A program made the position numbers and the translations under genes. A stretch of 64,000 bases of DNA. It comes from Desulfofustis limnaeus (GTDB taxonomy: Bacteria > Desulfobacterota > Desulfobulbia > Desulfobulbales > Desulfocapsaceae). Each line of letters starts with the position of its first letter. Positions within the stretch are counted from its first letter, which is position 1. This document shows, in pieces, positions 16,699 through 25,374 of this stretch. The DNA lies in assembly GCF_023169885.1 (NCBI RefSeq), contig NZ_AP025516.1:2614501-2678500 (forward strand). The letters are read 5' to 3'. The notes beneath the pieces are model-generated. The model had not been told where the DNA came from and did no database searches. It was given only the letters and a program-made list of their open reading frames with translations.

Positions 16699-17874
16699 TC
16701 AGGCTTCTACCTCGTGCTCGACACCGACAGCTATCTTGTAGAGCAGCGTCAACAGGAAGAAACCGGTAGCCCAGATACCAAGGGTAATCCCCAACTCGTT
16801 TAGGGTCGGGATATATTCGGTCACCTCTTCCAGCGGATTCGGTACGAAGCCGGCGAAGACGAATCCGAGTCCCTTGTCTGCCCACAGCGCCAGGAAGATC
16901 AGCGCGGCAGCGGTGCCCACCAAACGATAATCGAACACCTTGAAGATCTTCATGTAGGCGAGGATGCCCAAGCCGGCGAAGTTGAACAGGGTTGCCGTCC
17001 ACATGAAGGGCACCAGGTTGTTGTACACATGGCCGTCATGCTCGAGGCCGAAGAACAGGTACTGGAGGCTGTGGATGTGCCCCGGTACTTCCGAGTAATA
17101 GCCGACGAAGAACTCGAGTAGGAAGAAGAAGGTGTTGATGATCACCGCATACATGATGATCGTCGTCAGCTTCTGGATGGCTTCCTTGCCGGCGTCGAAG
17201 TTGGCAAATTTTCGCATGACCAGGCAGGCCAGCAGGATCAACGAGGGACCGGCGGCAAAGGCGGAGGCCAGGAAGCGGGGGGCGATGATCGCCGACAACC
17301 AGAAATGCCGTCCCGGCAGACCGCAGTACAGCATGGCGGTGACCGTATGAATGGAAACGGCAAAGGGGATGGAGATGGCCACGAAGAAGTAGATCCATTT
17401 CGGCGGCGGCACCTGCTTGCGCTCGGCGGTGAGGATGACCCAACCGCACAGGATGTTCAGCAGCAGATAGCCCCAGAGCACGCACATATCCCAGAACAGC
17501 ATCGATTGCGGGGTCGGGTAGAAAATGACGTTAAGTCCGCGCAACGGTTGACCGAGGTCGGCCATGATGAACATCAAACACATGACCAGGGCCGAAATGG
17601 CGAGAAATTCGCCAAGGATGGTGATCCTGCCGAAGGCCTTGTAGTTGTGGATATAATAGGGCAACACCAGCATCAGACCTCCGGCGGCAACGCCGACCAG
17701 GAAGGTGAACTGGGAGATGTAGAGGCCCCAGGAAACGTCTCGGCTCATGCCGGTCAGCCCGAGGCCGAATACATATTGTCTGAAATAGCAGGCCCAGCCG
17801 ATGGCGATACAGGTGCCGAGAATGGCAAGCCAGATCCAGTAGGCCGGTTTTCCTTTGAGAGTCTTTTCAATCAT
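16699..17874 (-). CDS. dsrP: DsrMKJOP complex subunit DsrP, integral membrane quinone-interacting protein
   Basis: A 391-residue NrfD/PsrC-family protein with about ten hydrophobic helices, expected to exchange electrons with the quinone pool. Its place as last gene of dsrMKJOP, 7 bp after dsrO, and the NrfD-like start (PAYWIWLAILG...GWACYFRQY) support the call. With DsrJ and DsrO it forms the periplasm-facing module of the complex. The operon terminator lies about 50 bp downstream. Confidence 0.95.
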   Translation of the reverse strand: MIEKTLKGKPAYWIWLAILGTCIAIGWACYFRQYVFGLGLTGMSRDVSWGLYISQFTFLVGVAAGGLMLVLPYYIHNYKAFGRITILGEFLAISALVMCLMFIMADLGQPLRGLNVIFYPTPQSMLFWDMCVLWGYLLLNILCGWVILTAERKQVPPPKWIYFFVAISIPFAVSIHTVTAMLYCGLPGRHFWLSAIIAPRFLASAFAAGPSLILLACLVMRKFANFDAGKEAIQKLTTIIMYAVIINTFFFLLEFFVGYYSEVPGHIHSLQYLFFGLEHDGHVYNNLVPFMWTATLFNFAGLGILAYMKIFKVFDYRLVGTAAALIFLALWADKGLGFVFAGFVPNPLEEVTEYIPTLNELGITLGIWATGFFLLTLLYKIAVGVEHEVEA

Positions 17875-17881
17875 GACAACC

Positions 17882-18688
17882 TCACACGATGTAGAAGACT
17901 GACGGCCTGGTGCCGGCAGCTGAGTTACGCTGAATGGTGAATTCCTGGTTCAATACCTTTCTGATCTCCGATTCCGGGTCGTTCAGATCTCCGAAGACCA
18001 TCGCTCCGGTGCCCTGGCAGGCCTCGACACAGGCCGGCTCGAGGCCAAGCGCCAGGCGCTCGCCGCAAAAATTGCATTTCTCGACGACACCGCGCATCCG
18101 AGTCGGGAAATCGGGATTGTAGGTCTCGATATAGGGTCGGGGATCTTCCCAGTTGAAGCTTCGAGCGCCGTACGGGCAGGCAGCCATGCAGAAGCGGCAG
18201 CCGATGCAGCGATGGTAGTCCATGGCCACGATGCCGTCTTCTTCGTGAACAAAGGTCGCCTTGGTCGGGCAGACCTTGACGCAGGAGGGGTTGTCGCAGT
18301 GGTTACAAAGAACCGGGAACTGATTGTTTAGGACCGTTTCCGAACGCTTGTTGTGGGACTGATCGACAAAGGCATTGGCAAAACCGGTCTTCCAGATCCA
18401 CTTGATCTCGCTTTTCCGGTTCTGAATCTTCGGGATATTGTGGACCCGGTAGCAGGCCTCGATGGCCTTGTCCAGCAACTCCTGATTGCCATAGAATTTG
18501 CGCATGTCGATCACCATGCCGAGCCGGACGCCGGTCGGCGCCGGTCCCCCATGGCCGCCATGGGCAGCATCGGTTCCGGAGGCCGCCAGCGCCGACCCCG
18601 ATGTCAAATTGACCACGGCCGGAGCGCTGATGCCGGCAAGTACCGTGGCGCCGGCCATCTTCAGGAATTTTCTTCGTTTGTTATCCAT
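17882..18688 (-). CDS. dsrO: DsrMKJOP complex subunit DsrO, periplasmic iron-sulfur protein
   Basis: A 268-residue ferredoxin-like protein. ATG 18688 overlaps the dsrJ stop (ATGA) with GGAGG upstream. A Tat signal is clear: RRKFLKMAG at 5-13, then a hydrophobic stretch ending ALAAS, so it is exported folded with its clusters. Cysteine groups for [4Fe-4S] centres are CNHCDNPSCVKVC, CIGCRFCMAAC, CNFC and a later CVEAC. It should pass electrons between DsrJ and DsrP on the periplasmic side. Confidence 0.95.
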   Translation of the reverse strand: MDNKRRKFLKMAGATVLAGISAPAVVNLTSGSALAASGTDAAHGGHGGPAPTGVRLGMVIDMRKFYGNQELLDKAIEACYRVHNIPKIQNRKSEIKWIWKTGFANAFVDQSHNKRSETVLNNQFPVLCNHCDNPSCVKVCPTKATFVHEEDGIVAMDYHRCIGCRFCMAACPYGARSFNWEDPRPYIETYNPDFPTRMRGVVEKCNFCGERLALGLEPACVEACQGTGAMVFGDLNDPESEIRKVLNQEFTIQRNSAAGTRPSVFYIV

Positions 18689-19086
18689 CAGTGAGCCTCC
18701 TTCTTTGCTGCAGCTTCTGTCGGGGTCAGATGACAATCCCAGCAGTCGGGGGTTACAGCCGCGTAATCGTGACAGGTGTCACAAAATTTTTCTTTATTGG
18801 AATGGCATTCCATACAGGCCATCTGCAAGCCTTTACGATACTCCTTGCCGCCCACCGTGACCGCCACGCGATCGGTGTTGCGGAGGACGTCATCGCGCCA
18901 CTCGTAGAGCAGTTGCATATGCTTGTCGCGCATGAAAGACGCCGATGCCACACATTCCTTTTCGCCGCCGGGCGGCAGTTCCGGTTTTGGCAGCGGACCA
19001 GCATCGAGGCGGTTGTACCAGACAGGAAACGTCACCATCAAGACGAAGATGACCAGACCTGCAACTATCATCGTTTTGTTATACAT
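18688..19086 (-). CDS. dsrJ: DsrMKJOP complex subunit DsrJ, triheme cytochrome c
   Basis: A 132-residue protein with an N-terminal membrane anchor (5-21) and three CXXCH haem sites: CMECH (91-95), CDTCH (102-106) and CWDCH (115-119). Lone Cys45 (in EKEC) fits the unusual His/Cys-ligated haem known for DsrJ. AGGAGTGA precedes the start. It faces the periplasm and overlaps dsrO. Confidence 0.95.
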   Translation of the reverse strand: MYNKTMIVAGLVIFVLMVTFPVWYNRLDAGPLPKPELPPGGEKECVASASFMRDKHMQLLYEWRDDVLRNTDRVAVTVGGKEYRKGLQMACMECHSNKEKFCDTCHDYAAVTPDCWDCHLTPTEAAAKKEAH

Positions 19087-19115
19087 TATTCGTCACTCCT
19101 CTTATCTGGTCAGGT

Positions 19116-20747
19116 TTAGAGCAAGGTCCGCAGGCCCTCGTCGAGTTCACCGCGAGTCTCGCCGTCCATGATGATTGCGTTGCCCACCAGTTCGGTAATA
19201 CCGCAGACACCCACGTTGGGATTCCAATAGTTCATCAGCGAAGTCAACGTGGCACGATCAATGGCGCAGACGCAAGAGAGCATGTTGACCCCGTGCTTCT
19301 CCTCCACATACTTGACCGCATTGGCCCGCGGCAGACCGGAACGCATGCGCAGTTCCATGATCTCGTCGGTGTTGAGGCCGGTGCCCGATCCGCAGCAGAA
19401 GGTCTGCTCGCGAATGGTGTTCTCCGGCATCTCGTAGAAATTATTGACCACATGGTTCAGGACATAACGCGGCTCGTCCATCATGCCCATGGCCCGGGCC
19501 GGGTTGCACGAATCATGGAAGGTCACCTTGAGGTGATCGTTGCGGCTCTTGTCCACCTTGATCTTGTTATGGCGGAACAGATCGGCGGTGAACTCGCTGA
19601 TATGCACCATCTTCGTCGAGGCGGCATTCTGGAAGACGGTGCCGGTGAGCGGTGAACGCGGTACCTCGAGGAAATCGGCCGGACCGTTCATGGTGTCCAT
19701 GTACTGGTGCAACACCCGCCACATGTGCCCACACTCACCACCGAGAATCCACTTGACCCCGAGACGCTTGGCCTCGGCGTACATCTTGGCGTTGAGTTTC
19801 TTCATCGCCTCGTTGCTGGTGAACAACCCGAAGTTGCCGCCCTCGGAGGCATAGGTGGACCAGGTGTAATCAAGTCCAATATGCTCGAAGAGGATCAGAT
19901 AGCCCATGGCCGTGTAGAGGCCAGGCTCGGCGAAGACGTCGGCGGACGGGGTGATGAACAGGACCTCGGCGCCTTTGCGGTTGAAGGTCGGGTTGATCCG
20001 AACTCCGGTCAGGTTCTCGATGTCGTCGGCGAGAAACTCCACGTTGTCCTTGAAGGTATGGGGCTGCAATCCCATGTGGTTGCCGGTACGGTTGGAGTTG
20101 GACACCGGCTCGAGGATCCAGTTGATACCGATGCCGACCAGGTGCAGCAGCTCACGGAGCATCATGGTCACCTCGGCGGTGTCGATGCCGTATGGACAGA
20201 AAGCCGAGCAGCGCCGGCATTCGGTGCATTGATAGGAGTACATGAACCACTCCTTGATCACCTCCGGCGTCACCTCGCGGGCTCCGGCCAGCCGGCCGAG
20301 CAGTTTGCCGGCCAGGGTGAAGTCGTTACGGTAGACAGAGCGGAGCAGTTCGGCCCGCAGAACCGGCATGTTCTTGGGGTCGCCGGTGCCGAGGAAAAAG
20401 TGGCATTTATCAGCACAGGCGCCACAACGAACGCAGCAGTCCATAAAAATTTTCAGGGCGCGGAATTTCTCCAAGCGCTCTTTCAGGCCGTTGATGATGA
20501 TCTCTTTCCAGTTCTCCGGGAGTTTCCAGTCATCGTCTTCCGGCGACCATTCCCGGGCATTGGGGAAATGGAGCCCTTTTTGGCTGTTGAGGTACTCGAC
20601 CTTGTCCTTCTTGGCAGGAAACGCATAATTACCCGGCTTGAAGACGGCCGGGATATCCATCCAGTCCCTGGTGGGGATCGCTCCGGTGGACAAGGACGGT
20701 CCCTGCGCAACGCTTTTTGATAGTTGTTCCAGTTTTGCAAGTGCCAT
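19116..20747 (-). CDS. dsrK: DsrMKJOP complex subunit DsrK, HdrD-like catalytic subunit
   Basis: A 543-residue cytoplasmic iron-sulfur protein related to heterodisulfide reductase HdrD. Two ferredoxin-type cysteine groups are seen, CVRCGACADKC (105-115) and CTECRRCSAFC (near 180). CCG-domain cysteines follow, including HDSC and FCCGSG, the pattern that holds the catalytic 4Fe-4S cluster. It is thought to reduce the DsrC trisulfide made by sulfite reductase; DsrAB and DsrC are not in this window. AAAGGA precedes the start. Confidence 0.96.
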   Translation of the reverse strand: MALAKLEQLSKSVAQGPSLSTGAIPTRDWMDIPAVFKPGNYAFPAKKDKVEYLNSQKGLHFPNAREWSPEDDDWKLPENWKEIIINGLKERLEKFRALKIFMDCCVRCGACADKCHFFLGTGDPKNMPVLRAELLRSVYRNDFTLAGKLLGRLAGAREVTPEVIKEWFMYSYQCTECRRCSAFCPYGIDTAEVTMMLRELLHLVGIGINWILEPVSNSNRTGNHMGLQPHTFKDNVEFLADDIENLTGVRINPTFNRKGAEVLFITPSADVFAEPGLYTAMGYLILFEHIGLDYTWSTYASEGGNFGLFTSNEAMKKLNAKMYAEAKRLGVKWILGGECGHMWRVLHQYMDTMNGPADFLEVPRSPLTGTVFQNAASTKMVHISEFTADLFRHNKIKVDKSRNDHLKVTFHDSCNPARAMGMMDEPRYVLNHVVNNFYEMPENTIREQTFCCGSGTGLNTDEIMELRMRSGLPRANAVKYVEEKHGVNMLSCVCAIDRATLTSLMNYWNPNVGVCGITELVGNAIIMDGETRGELDEGLRTLL

Positions 20748-20786
20748 CGTTGAAATCCTTTTAAGCTATATTTATCAGAACCGTTC

Positions 20787-21806
20787 TTATTCGTCCTTTT
20801 GCGGAGCGGGTTGTTTCTCCACCGGGATACCGGCATCCACCATGAAATCACGGAACTCGTCCTCGTAGGCATCATATGAATGCGGTTTGATATCGGGGTT
20901 CCACGGATTCACATGGCGTACCTCGCGGGTGTTGTTGCGCATATTCCGCGTCGGGCTGAGAAAGACGCCGCCCAGATGCATCAGCTTGCTGAAGGGGAAA
21001 TAGATGAGCAGGACGCTGACCAGGAACAGATGAATGTAGAAAATGGAGCCGATATCGCCACTGATGACCGGGCTGAACGTGGCAAGGCCCACCGCCAGTT
21101 GCTTGATGGCGTTAATATCCACGCCTTCACGCAGGAACATGCGCATCAACACACCGGTGATGCCGATGCCCAGCAGCAGTAGCAGCGGAAAATAGTCGTT
21201 GAGCAGGGAGATATAACGGACCTGGCGGTTAACCAGCCGACGGCCGAACAGGTAGATGAGGCCGATCAGCAAACCGGCATCGGTCAGGTACATGGCCGGC
21301 ATGCCGATCTCGAACATGGAATCGGCCCAGTCGAGCCAGGCGATGGCATCCGGAACCGGGTTGAGAAAGAGGCGTAGGTGACGGATAACGATAATGAAGA
21401 AGGAGTAGTGAAAGGCCAGAGCGAACAGCCACAGCCACTTCGACGACTCGTAAGTGATCTTCGGGCCGGCGTAGATCTCCGACTTGGTGTTCCGAAACAG
21501 GGACCGGAAGGTCAGAATTTCCAACGCCATCCGGGCTATCACCTCGGCATTGGTGTTCGGTGCTTCAAGCCGGTTGTGCTTGATGAAATCAAGCGATTTG
21601 GCCTGCCCGCAGGTGGTCTGGATGGAGAATGGAACCGGAGACTTGGCCCAATGGACGACTCGATAGACGAAGCCCCCCAAAAAGACCATGATGGCCAGAT
21701 ACGGCACGGCAACACCGAAGAAGTATTGCATGCCGGGTATCTGCGATCCGAGCCAGGCAATCAGGATCAGAGCGATGACTGCCAGGAATGAATAGGCATA
21801 CTTCAT
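20787..21806 (-). CDS. dsrM: DsrMKJOP complex subunit DsrM, membrane cytochrome b
   Basis: A 339-residue membrane protein of the nitrate reductase gamma (NarI/HdrE) type that carries b haems and connects quinol to DsrK. About six helices are visible: two N-terminal helices, a soluble insert near 60-110, then four more. Conserved histidines occur in the membrane segments (for example FHYSFF and RHLRLF). First gene of the dsr set, with an acceptable site (GCGAGG) before ATG; 86 bp separate it from the RsbRD-type gene. Confidence 0.95.
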   Translation of the reverse strand: MKYAYSFLAVIALILIAWLGSQIPGMQYFFGVAVPYLAIMVFLGGFVYRVVHWAKSPVPFSIQTTCGQAKSLDFIKHNRLEAPNTNAEVIARMALEILTFRSLFRNTKSEIYAGPKITYESSKWLWLFALAFHYSFFIIVIRHLRLFLNPVPDAIAWLDWADSMFEIGMPAMYLTDAGLLIGLIYLFGRRLVNRQVRYISLLNDYFPLLLLLGIGITGVLMRMFLREGVDINAIKQLAVGLATFSPVISGDIGSIFYIHLFLVSVLLIYFPFSKLMHLGGVFLSPTRNMRNNTREVRHVNPWNPDIKPHSYDAYEDEFRDFMVDAGIPVEKQPAPQKDE

Positions 21807-21892
21807 TTGTTAACCTCGCTTCATGGTGAACTGTTTTGGATGCCCGCCACCCCGGCAACCCGATCCGGTCGACCGGACATCCGGTAATTTTG

Positions 21893-22417
21893 CTACTTCT
21901 TGATTTCCTGTATATTCTTCAACGCCTTTGATGGACAGGCGTTGTCTGTGAGGATATGCGCCCCGGACTTGACTTCATCGATCCGGATCCGATACACCTT
22001 CTCCCGGCATTGCATGTACAAGTCGAAAGCGGCAAGCACCGCCAGATCGACAGCAAACTCGAAATCATAGAGATCGTTGATCAGCGCTTTGGTCTGCTTA
22101 TCAGCGCCAAGCACCTCTCGACTGATATGCTTGACGGCGTTGAGCGGCGCCACGGCCTGGGACGGTGTGAAATCCTGAACAGCCCGCAAATGCATGAGTG
22201 TGGCCAGGGGTTCGTTGACACCCGTGGCTTCACTTCCCTGGACCAGCAGTGAAAACAGCTGCTTTAACGACGATCGCACCGTCGAACCGATCGGGTTCGC
22301 GAAGCGGTCCTGCTCTTTTTGCAGGAATTCAGTGGCCTGGTAGGTCTTCAAGGTATAGGCGACCCATTTATCGACAATGGTATGCCTGTGGTTATGCAGC
22401 GCTTCAGCGATTTTCAT
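21893..22417 (-). CDS. RsbRD N-terminal-domain protein upstream of dsrMKJOP
   Basis: A 174-residue soluble protein beginning MKIAEALHNHRHTIVDKWV, the pattern of RsbRD-type sensor domains (a four-helix globin-like fold: work in helix 1, LxxW, then an all-helical body). ATG 22417 is preferred because the family starts here; an in-frame ATG at 22495 would add 26 atypical residues and would sit only a few bases from the predicted transcription start. There is no STAS domain, so it is a stand-alone sensor module. Same-strand position directly ahead of dsrM suggests a role in controlling or sensing for the Dsr complex; this is inference. Confidence 0.75.
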   Translation of the reverse strand: MKIAEALHNHRHTIVDKWVAYTLKTYQATEFLQKEQDRFANPIGSTVRSSLKQLFSLLVQGSEATGVNEPLATLMHLRAVQDFTPSQAVAPLNAVKHISREVLGADKQTKALINDLYDFEFAVDLAVLAAFDLYMQCREKVYRIRIDEVKSGAHILTDNACPSKALKNIQEIKK

Positions 22418-22504
22418 GCCGGCAGCCCGGTACCCTGACCCCTGATGTCCAAGGATCTCAAACGGTTCTCTGATCCTGAATGAATGGCCATTCACAAAAG
22501 CAGA

Positions 22505-22533
22505 TAACTAGCACTTTTGTGTCGCTTTTTCAA
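22505..22533 (-). promoter_or_regulatory. predicted promoter of the RsbRD-dsrMKJOP unit
   Basis: Minus strand TTGAAA (22533-22528) and TAGTTA (22510-22505), 17-bp spacer. No terminator is visible between the RsbRD-type gene and dsrM, so one transcript could cover all six genes and end at 16603. Confidence 0.5.
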
Positions 22534-22592
22534 GACTAATTGTGGAAGAAACCGCCGGTATTGGTGGCCGTTGAGCAGGTCGCCTGGTTCGG

Positions 22593-24713
22593 TCAGGGAG
22601 TCGGCAGGACGGCAAGATCGCGCAGGATCATCCGTGCCTCGCCGATGTAAGGATCGGTGTCCAGCGATTCCAGCCAGTCACCCGCATCCTCTTCCTGCCC
22701 ATCCGACAAACGGTCGTCCCCGGTTTCCTCACCCACCAGTTGCCGCTCCTCTTCCAGCCGCTGGTAGTGGGCCCCAACCCGATCGCGCGCCTGCCGTTCT
22801 TCCTCGCGCCGACTCCGCATCGAGTCGAGATCCAGCGTCAGCACCGTCTGCTCACTGCGCAAAGCACTGCGCTGGGCTTCCTCCTCGATGAGGCGCAACC
22901 CTTCAGAGGCGGCAACCCGCTCCCGGCTGCGCTGCACTATGGTTGCCAAATCGGGAACCATGTCAGCATAGCTTTGATAGGCAGCCGGCTCCTCCTGGTC
23001 CCAGGGCAGGGAGTAATCGAGATACTGCTCGCCCGATTCGAGATGTTGAAAGAGACTGGGCAAAATGATATCCGGTTCGACGCCGCGATATTGCGTGGAA
23101 CCGCCGTTGACCCGGTAGAATTTCTGGATGGTCGCCTTCAGGGCACCGAGATCTTCGTAACGGCGCAGGTGAAACAACGGGATATTCTCGTTGAGATCGA
23201 CGATCGTCTGCACCGTCCCTTTACCGTGCGTATGCTTGCCGCCGACAATGACGGCTCGCCGGTAATCCTGCAGAGCGGCGGCGACGATTTCGGAGGCCGA
23301 GGCGGAAAACTGGTTGACCAGGACCACCAGCGGCCCACCGTAATCGAGCGTACTGTCTTCATCTTCAAGTACGCGCTTGAGTCCGTAACTGTTTTTCACC
23401 TGGACCACCGGCCCGGAATTGATGAACAGCCCGGTGATGTCCACGGCGTCGACCAAGGAACCGCCACCATTGTCACGCAGATCGAGAATGATACCCTCAA
23501 TCCCCTGGTTCTTCAGCTCGACAATGGCATTTCGCGTATCATCGGTTGAATTGCGCCCCTGCTCCTGTTCGCCGTTATTTTCGAAGTCGCGGTAGAAGCT
23601 GGGGATTCTGATGTATCCGAAGCGGTGGCCGGCAGCGTTGATGACGGCGTGTTTGACGAATGTCTCTTCAATCTGCACCACGTCCCTGACGATCGGGATG
23701 ATGTCCTTGGTCCCGTCCGACTTGCGCACCGTCAGTCGAACTTCGCTTCCCTTCGGCCCGCGAATCAGCCGAACGGCGTCGCGAAGCCGCATGTCGGTGA
23801 TTTCCACCGGCTCCTCCTCACCCTCGGCCACCGCCTGGATGATATCCTCGGCCTGCAGCCGGCCCTGCCGGGCCGACGCGCTGCCGGGGATGATCCGCAC
23901 CACCTTGATGTACCCGTCTTCCTCGCGCAGCAAGGCCCCGATTCCTTCGAGGCTGCCGCGCATATGAATATCGAAATCCTCCTTGCTGTCCGGGGCCATG
24001 TAATTGGTATGCGGATCGAAAGCTCGAGCCACCGCGTTGAAATAGCGATCGTAATGATCCTGCAGCGTTTCCTGGTGAAGGCGGTGAAAGAAATTGGCAA
24101 ACCGCTTCTTCACCCGTTCTCTGGACTCTTGCCAGAGTGCTTCGGGATCGACGCTCAACCCATCACTTTTCTGCTGCTCTTCCAGGTCCAGATAGCGGGT
24201 CAATACCTGAAACGTGAGAATGAGGCGCCAACGCTCTTCAAGTTCACGGGAATCAAGACAGAAATCCAACTTCTCCGGGTCTGATTCAAATGTCTCCGGC
24301 TCCTCGGGATCCAGTCGCCCGCTCATCAGCGTCTCCACCATTGCCTCCACCTGACGAACCCGTTCGTTCAGGATCACATAGCCGGTTTCCGGCAAGATGA
24401 TGGAACCGTTGATGAGGTTGTCGTCGATTTTATCGGCATACGCTCGCAACTCGTCCACGTCTTCTCTGAGCAGAAAGCGTTTCTGGAAATCCAGTTGTTT
24501 CAGATAGAGGTCGAAGGCTGCCAGAGACAGTTGATCATTCATCTCTTTATCGCTGAAATGAATTGACGGTAATTGCTTGCCCAGCATATAGCCGATCAAT
24601 TTGTTGCGTTTCTCGCCAATCTGATCGCCACCAGTAGCCAGCCCGGCAACGATCAGCAGGAGCAGTGAAACAAGGACGACAACAAGGTGAAGGGGGTAGA
24701 TACGGATTTTCAT
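22593..24713 (-). CDS. prc: C-terminal processing (tail-specific) peptidase, S41 family
   Basis: A 706-residue periplasmic serine protease. An N-terminal hydrophobic segment (8-27) is the signal peptide or anchor. A helical N-terminal domain is followed by a PDZ domain near 230-320 and the S41 catalytic domain. The Ser/Lys dyad is recognisable: Ser within FSASASEIV and Lys within HTHGKGTVQ. It degrades or trims envelope proteins from their C-termini, in E. coli including lipoproteins and peptidoglycan hydrolase regulators. The C-terminal part is charged (many E/R) and may be a helical tail. It stands alone, with a 7-bp inverted repeat TGGTGCA/TGCACCA at 24757-24774 in its upstream region. Confidence 0.92.
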   Translation of the reverse strand: MKIRIYPLHLVVVLVSLLLLIVAGLATGGDQIGEKRNKLIGYMLGKQLPSIHFSDKEMNDQLSLAAFDLYLKQLDFQKRFLLREDVDELRAYADKIDDNLINGSIILPETGYVILNERVRQVEAMVETLMSGRLDPEEPETFESDPEKLDFCLDSRELEERWRLILTFQVLTRYLDLEEQQKSDGLSVDPEALWQESRERVKKRFANFFHRLHQETLQDHYDRYFNAVARAFDPHTNYMAPDSKEDFDIHMRGSLEGIGALLREEDGYIKVVRIIPGSASARQGRLQAEDIIQAVAEGEEEPVEITDMRLRDAVRLIRGPKGSEVRLTVRKSDGTKDIIPIVRDVVQIEETFVKHAVINAAGHRFGYIRIPSFYRDFENNGEQEQGRNSTDDTRNAIVELKNQGIEGIILDLRDNGGGSLVDAVDITGLFINSGPVVQVKNSYGLKRVLEDEDSTLDYGGPLVVLVNQFSASASEIVAAALQDYRRAVIVGGKHTHGKGTVQTIVDLNENIPLFHLRRYEDLGALKATIQKFYRVNGGSTQYRGVEPDIILPSLFQHLESGEQYLDYSLPWDQEEPAAYQSYADMVPDLATIVQRSRERVAASEGLRLIEEEAQRSALRSEQTVLTLDLDSMRSRREEERQARDRVGAHYQRLEEERQLVGEETGDDRLSDGQEEDAGDWLESLDTDPYIGEARMILRDLAVLPTP

Positions 24714-24870
24714 GGTTAATCAGCTCACTCTTGGGGATGACGATGCAGCACCACATTGGTGCAAAACTGCACCAGGATGCAGTCTTACCAGAAGCATCAG
24801 ACAAATACCACGATAAAGGGTCTTGACGGAACGCGACCCGCTTGGGGGAGAAGAGGTGGTAAGGCTGCGA

Positions 24871-25374
24871 TCACTCTCGGCGACACAAAGTTTCGTACTC
24901 TTCGGGGAGCATCGAGTCGATCATCCCAAGTTGTACGGCAAATCGGCTTAGTTCGGCAAAACTGCAGTTGAGAGGGGCCCGGCAGCGGCCGCCGCGGACG
25001 TCACTCATTTCTCGGGCCAACAACCGGAGAAGGTCTGCCGCCACCTGGTGTTGGAAAGTCTCGAGTGGTACGCCCTGACGCCGGCAGAAGCGCTCATAGC
25101 GACGCCAGTTGACGATAGCCCGATGCACCCCTCGGTAAAATGGCTCGTCCCGGTTGTCCGCATTGAGATCCCGCCGCACCATCTCCCGATAGCGCGCCGC
25201 GGCCGCTTCGACCAGCCAGCGGCGCTCTTCCGGCGTCAGGCGCAGCCCGGGACCATTGGCGTCATCGCACAAATAATAAAGAGCGGAATGCAATGCCACT
25301 TCGGGAATTTCCCCCGAATGACGCACCGCGTACCATTCATCCTCAAGCAGGGTCGACGGAGGTGTCGTCATCAT
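24871..25374 (-). CDS. hypothetical protein at the end of the hemA operon
   Basis: A 167-residue soluble protein I do not recognise. It is rich in Arg and Glu, mostly helical in appearance, with blocks EEYETLCRRE at the C-terminus and DEPFYRGVHRAIVNWRRYERF in two helices near 95-115. Three or four cysteines are scattered without a metal motif. Its start overlaps the hemA 3' end by 32 bp on the same strand, which indicates co-expression with the tetrapyrrole genes. Start is ATG 25374 or 25371; no strong ribosome site. Confidence 0.65.
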   Translation of the reverse strand: MMTTPPSTLLEDEWYAVRHSGEIPEVALHSALYYLCDDANGPGLRLTPEERRWLVEAAAARYREMVRRDLNADNRDEPFYRGVHRAIVNWRRYERFCRRQGVPLETFQHQVAADLLRLLAREMSDVRGGRCRAPLNCSFAELSRFAVQLGMIDSMLPEEYETLCRRE

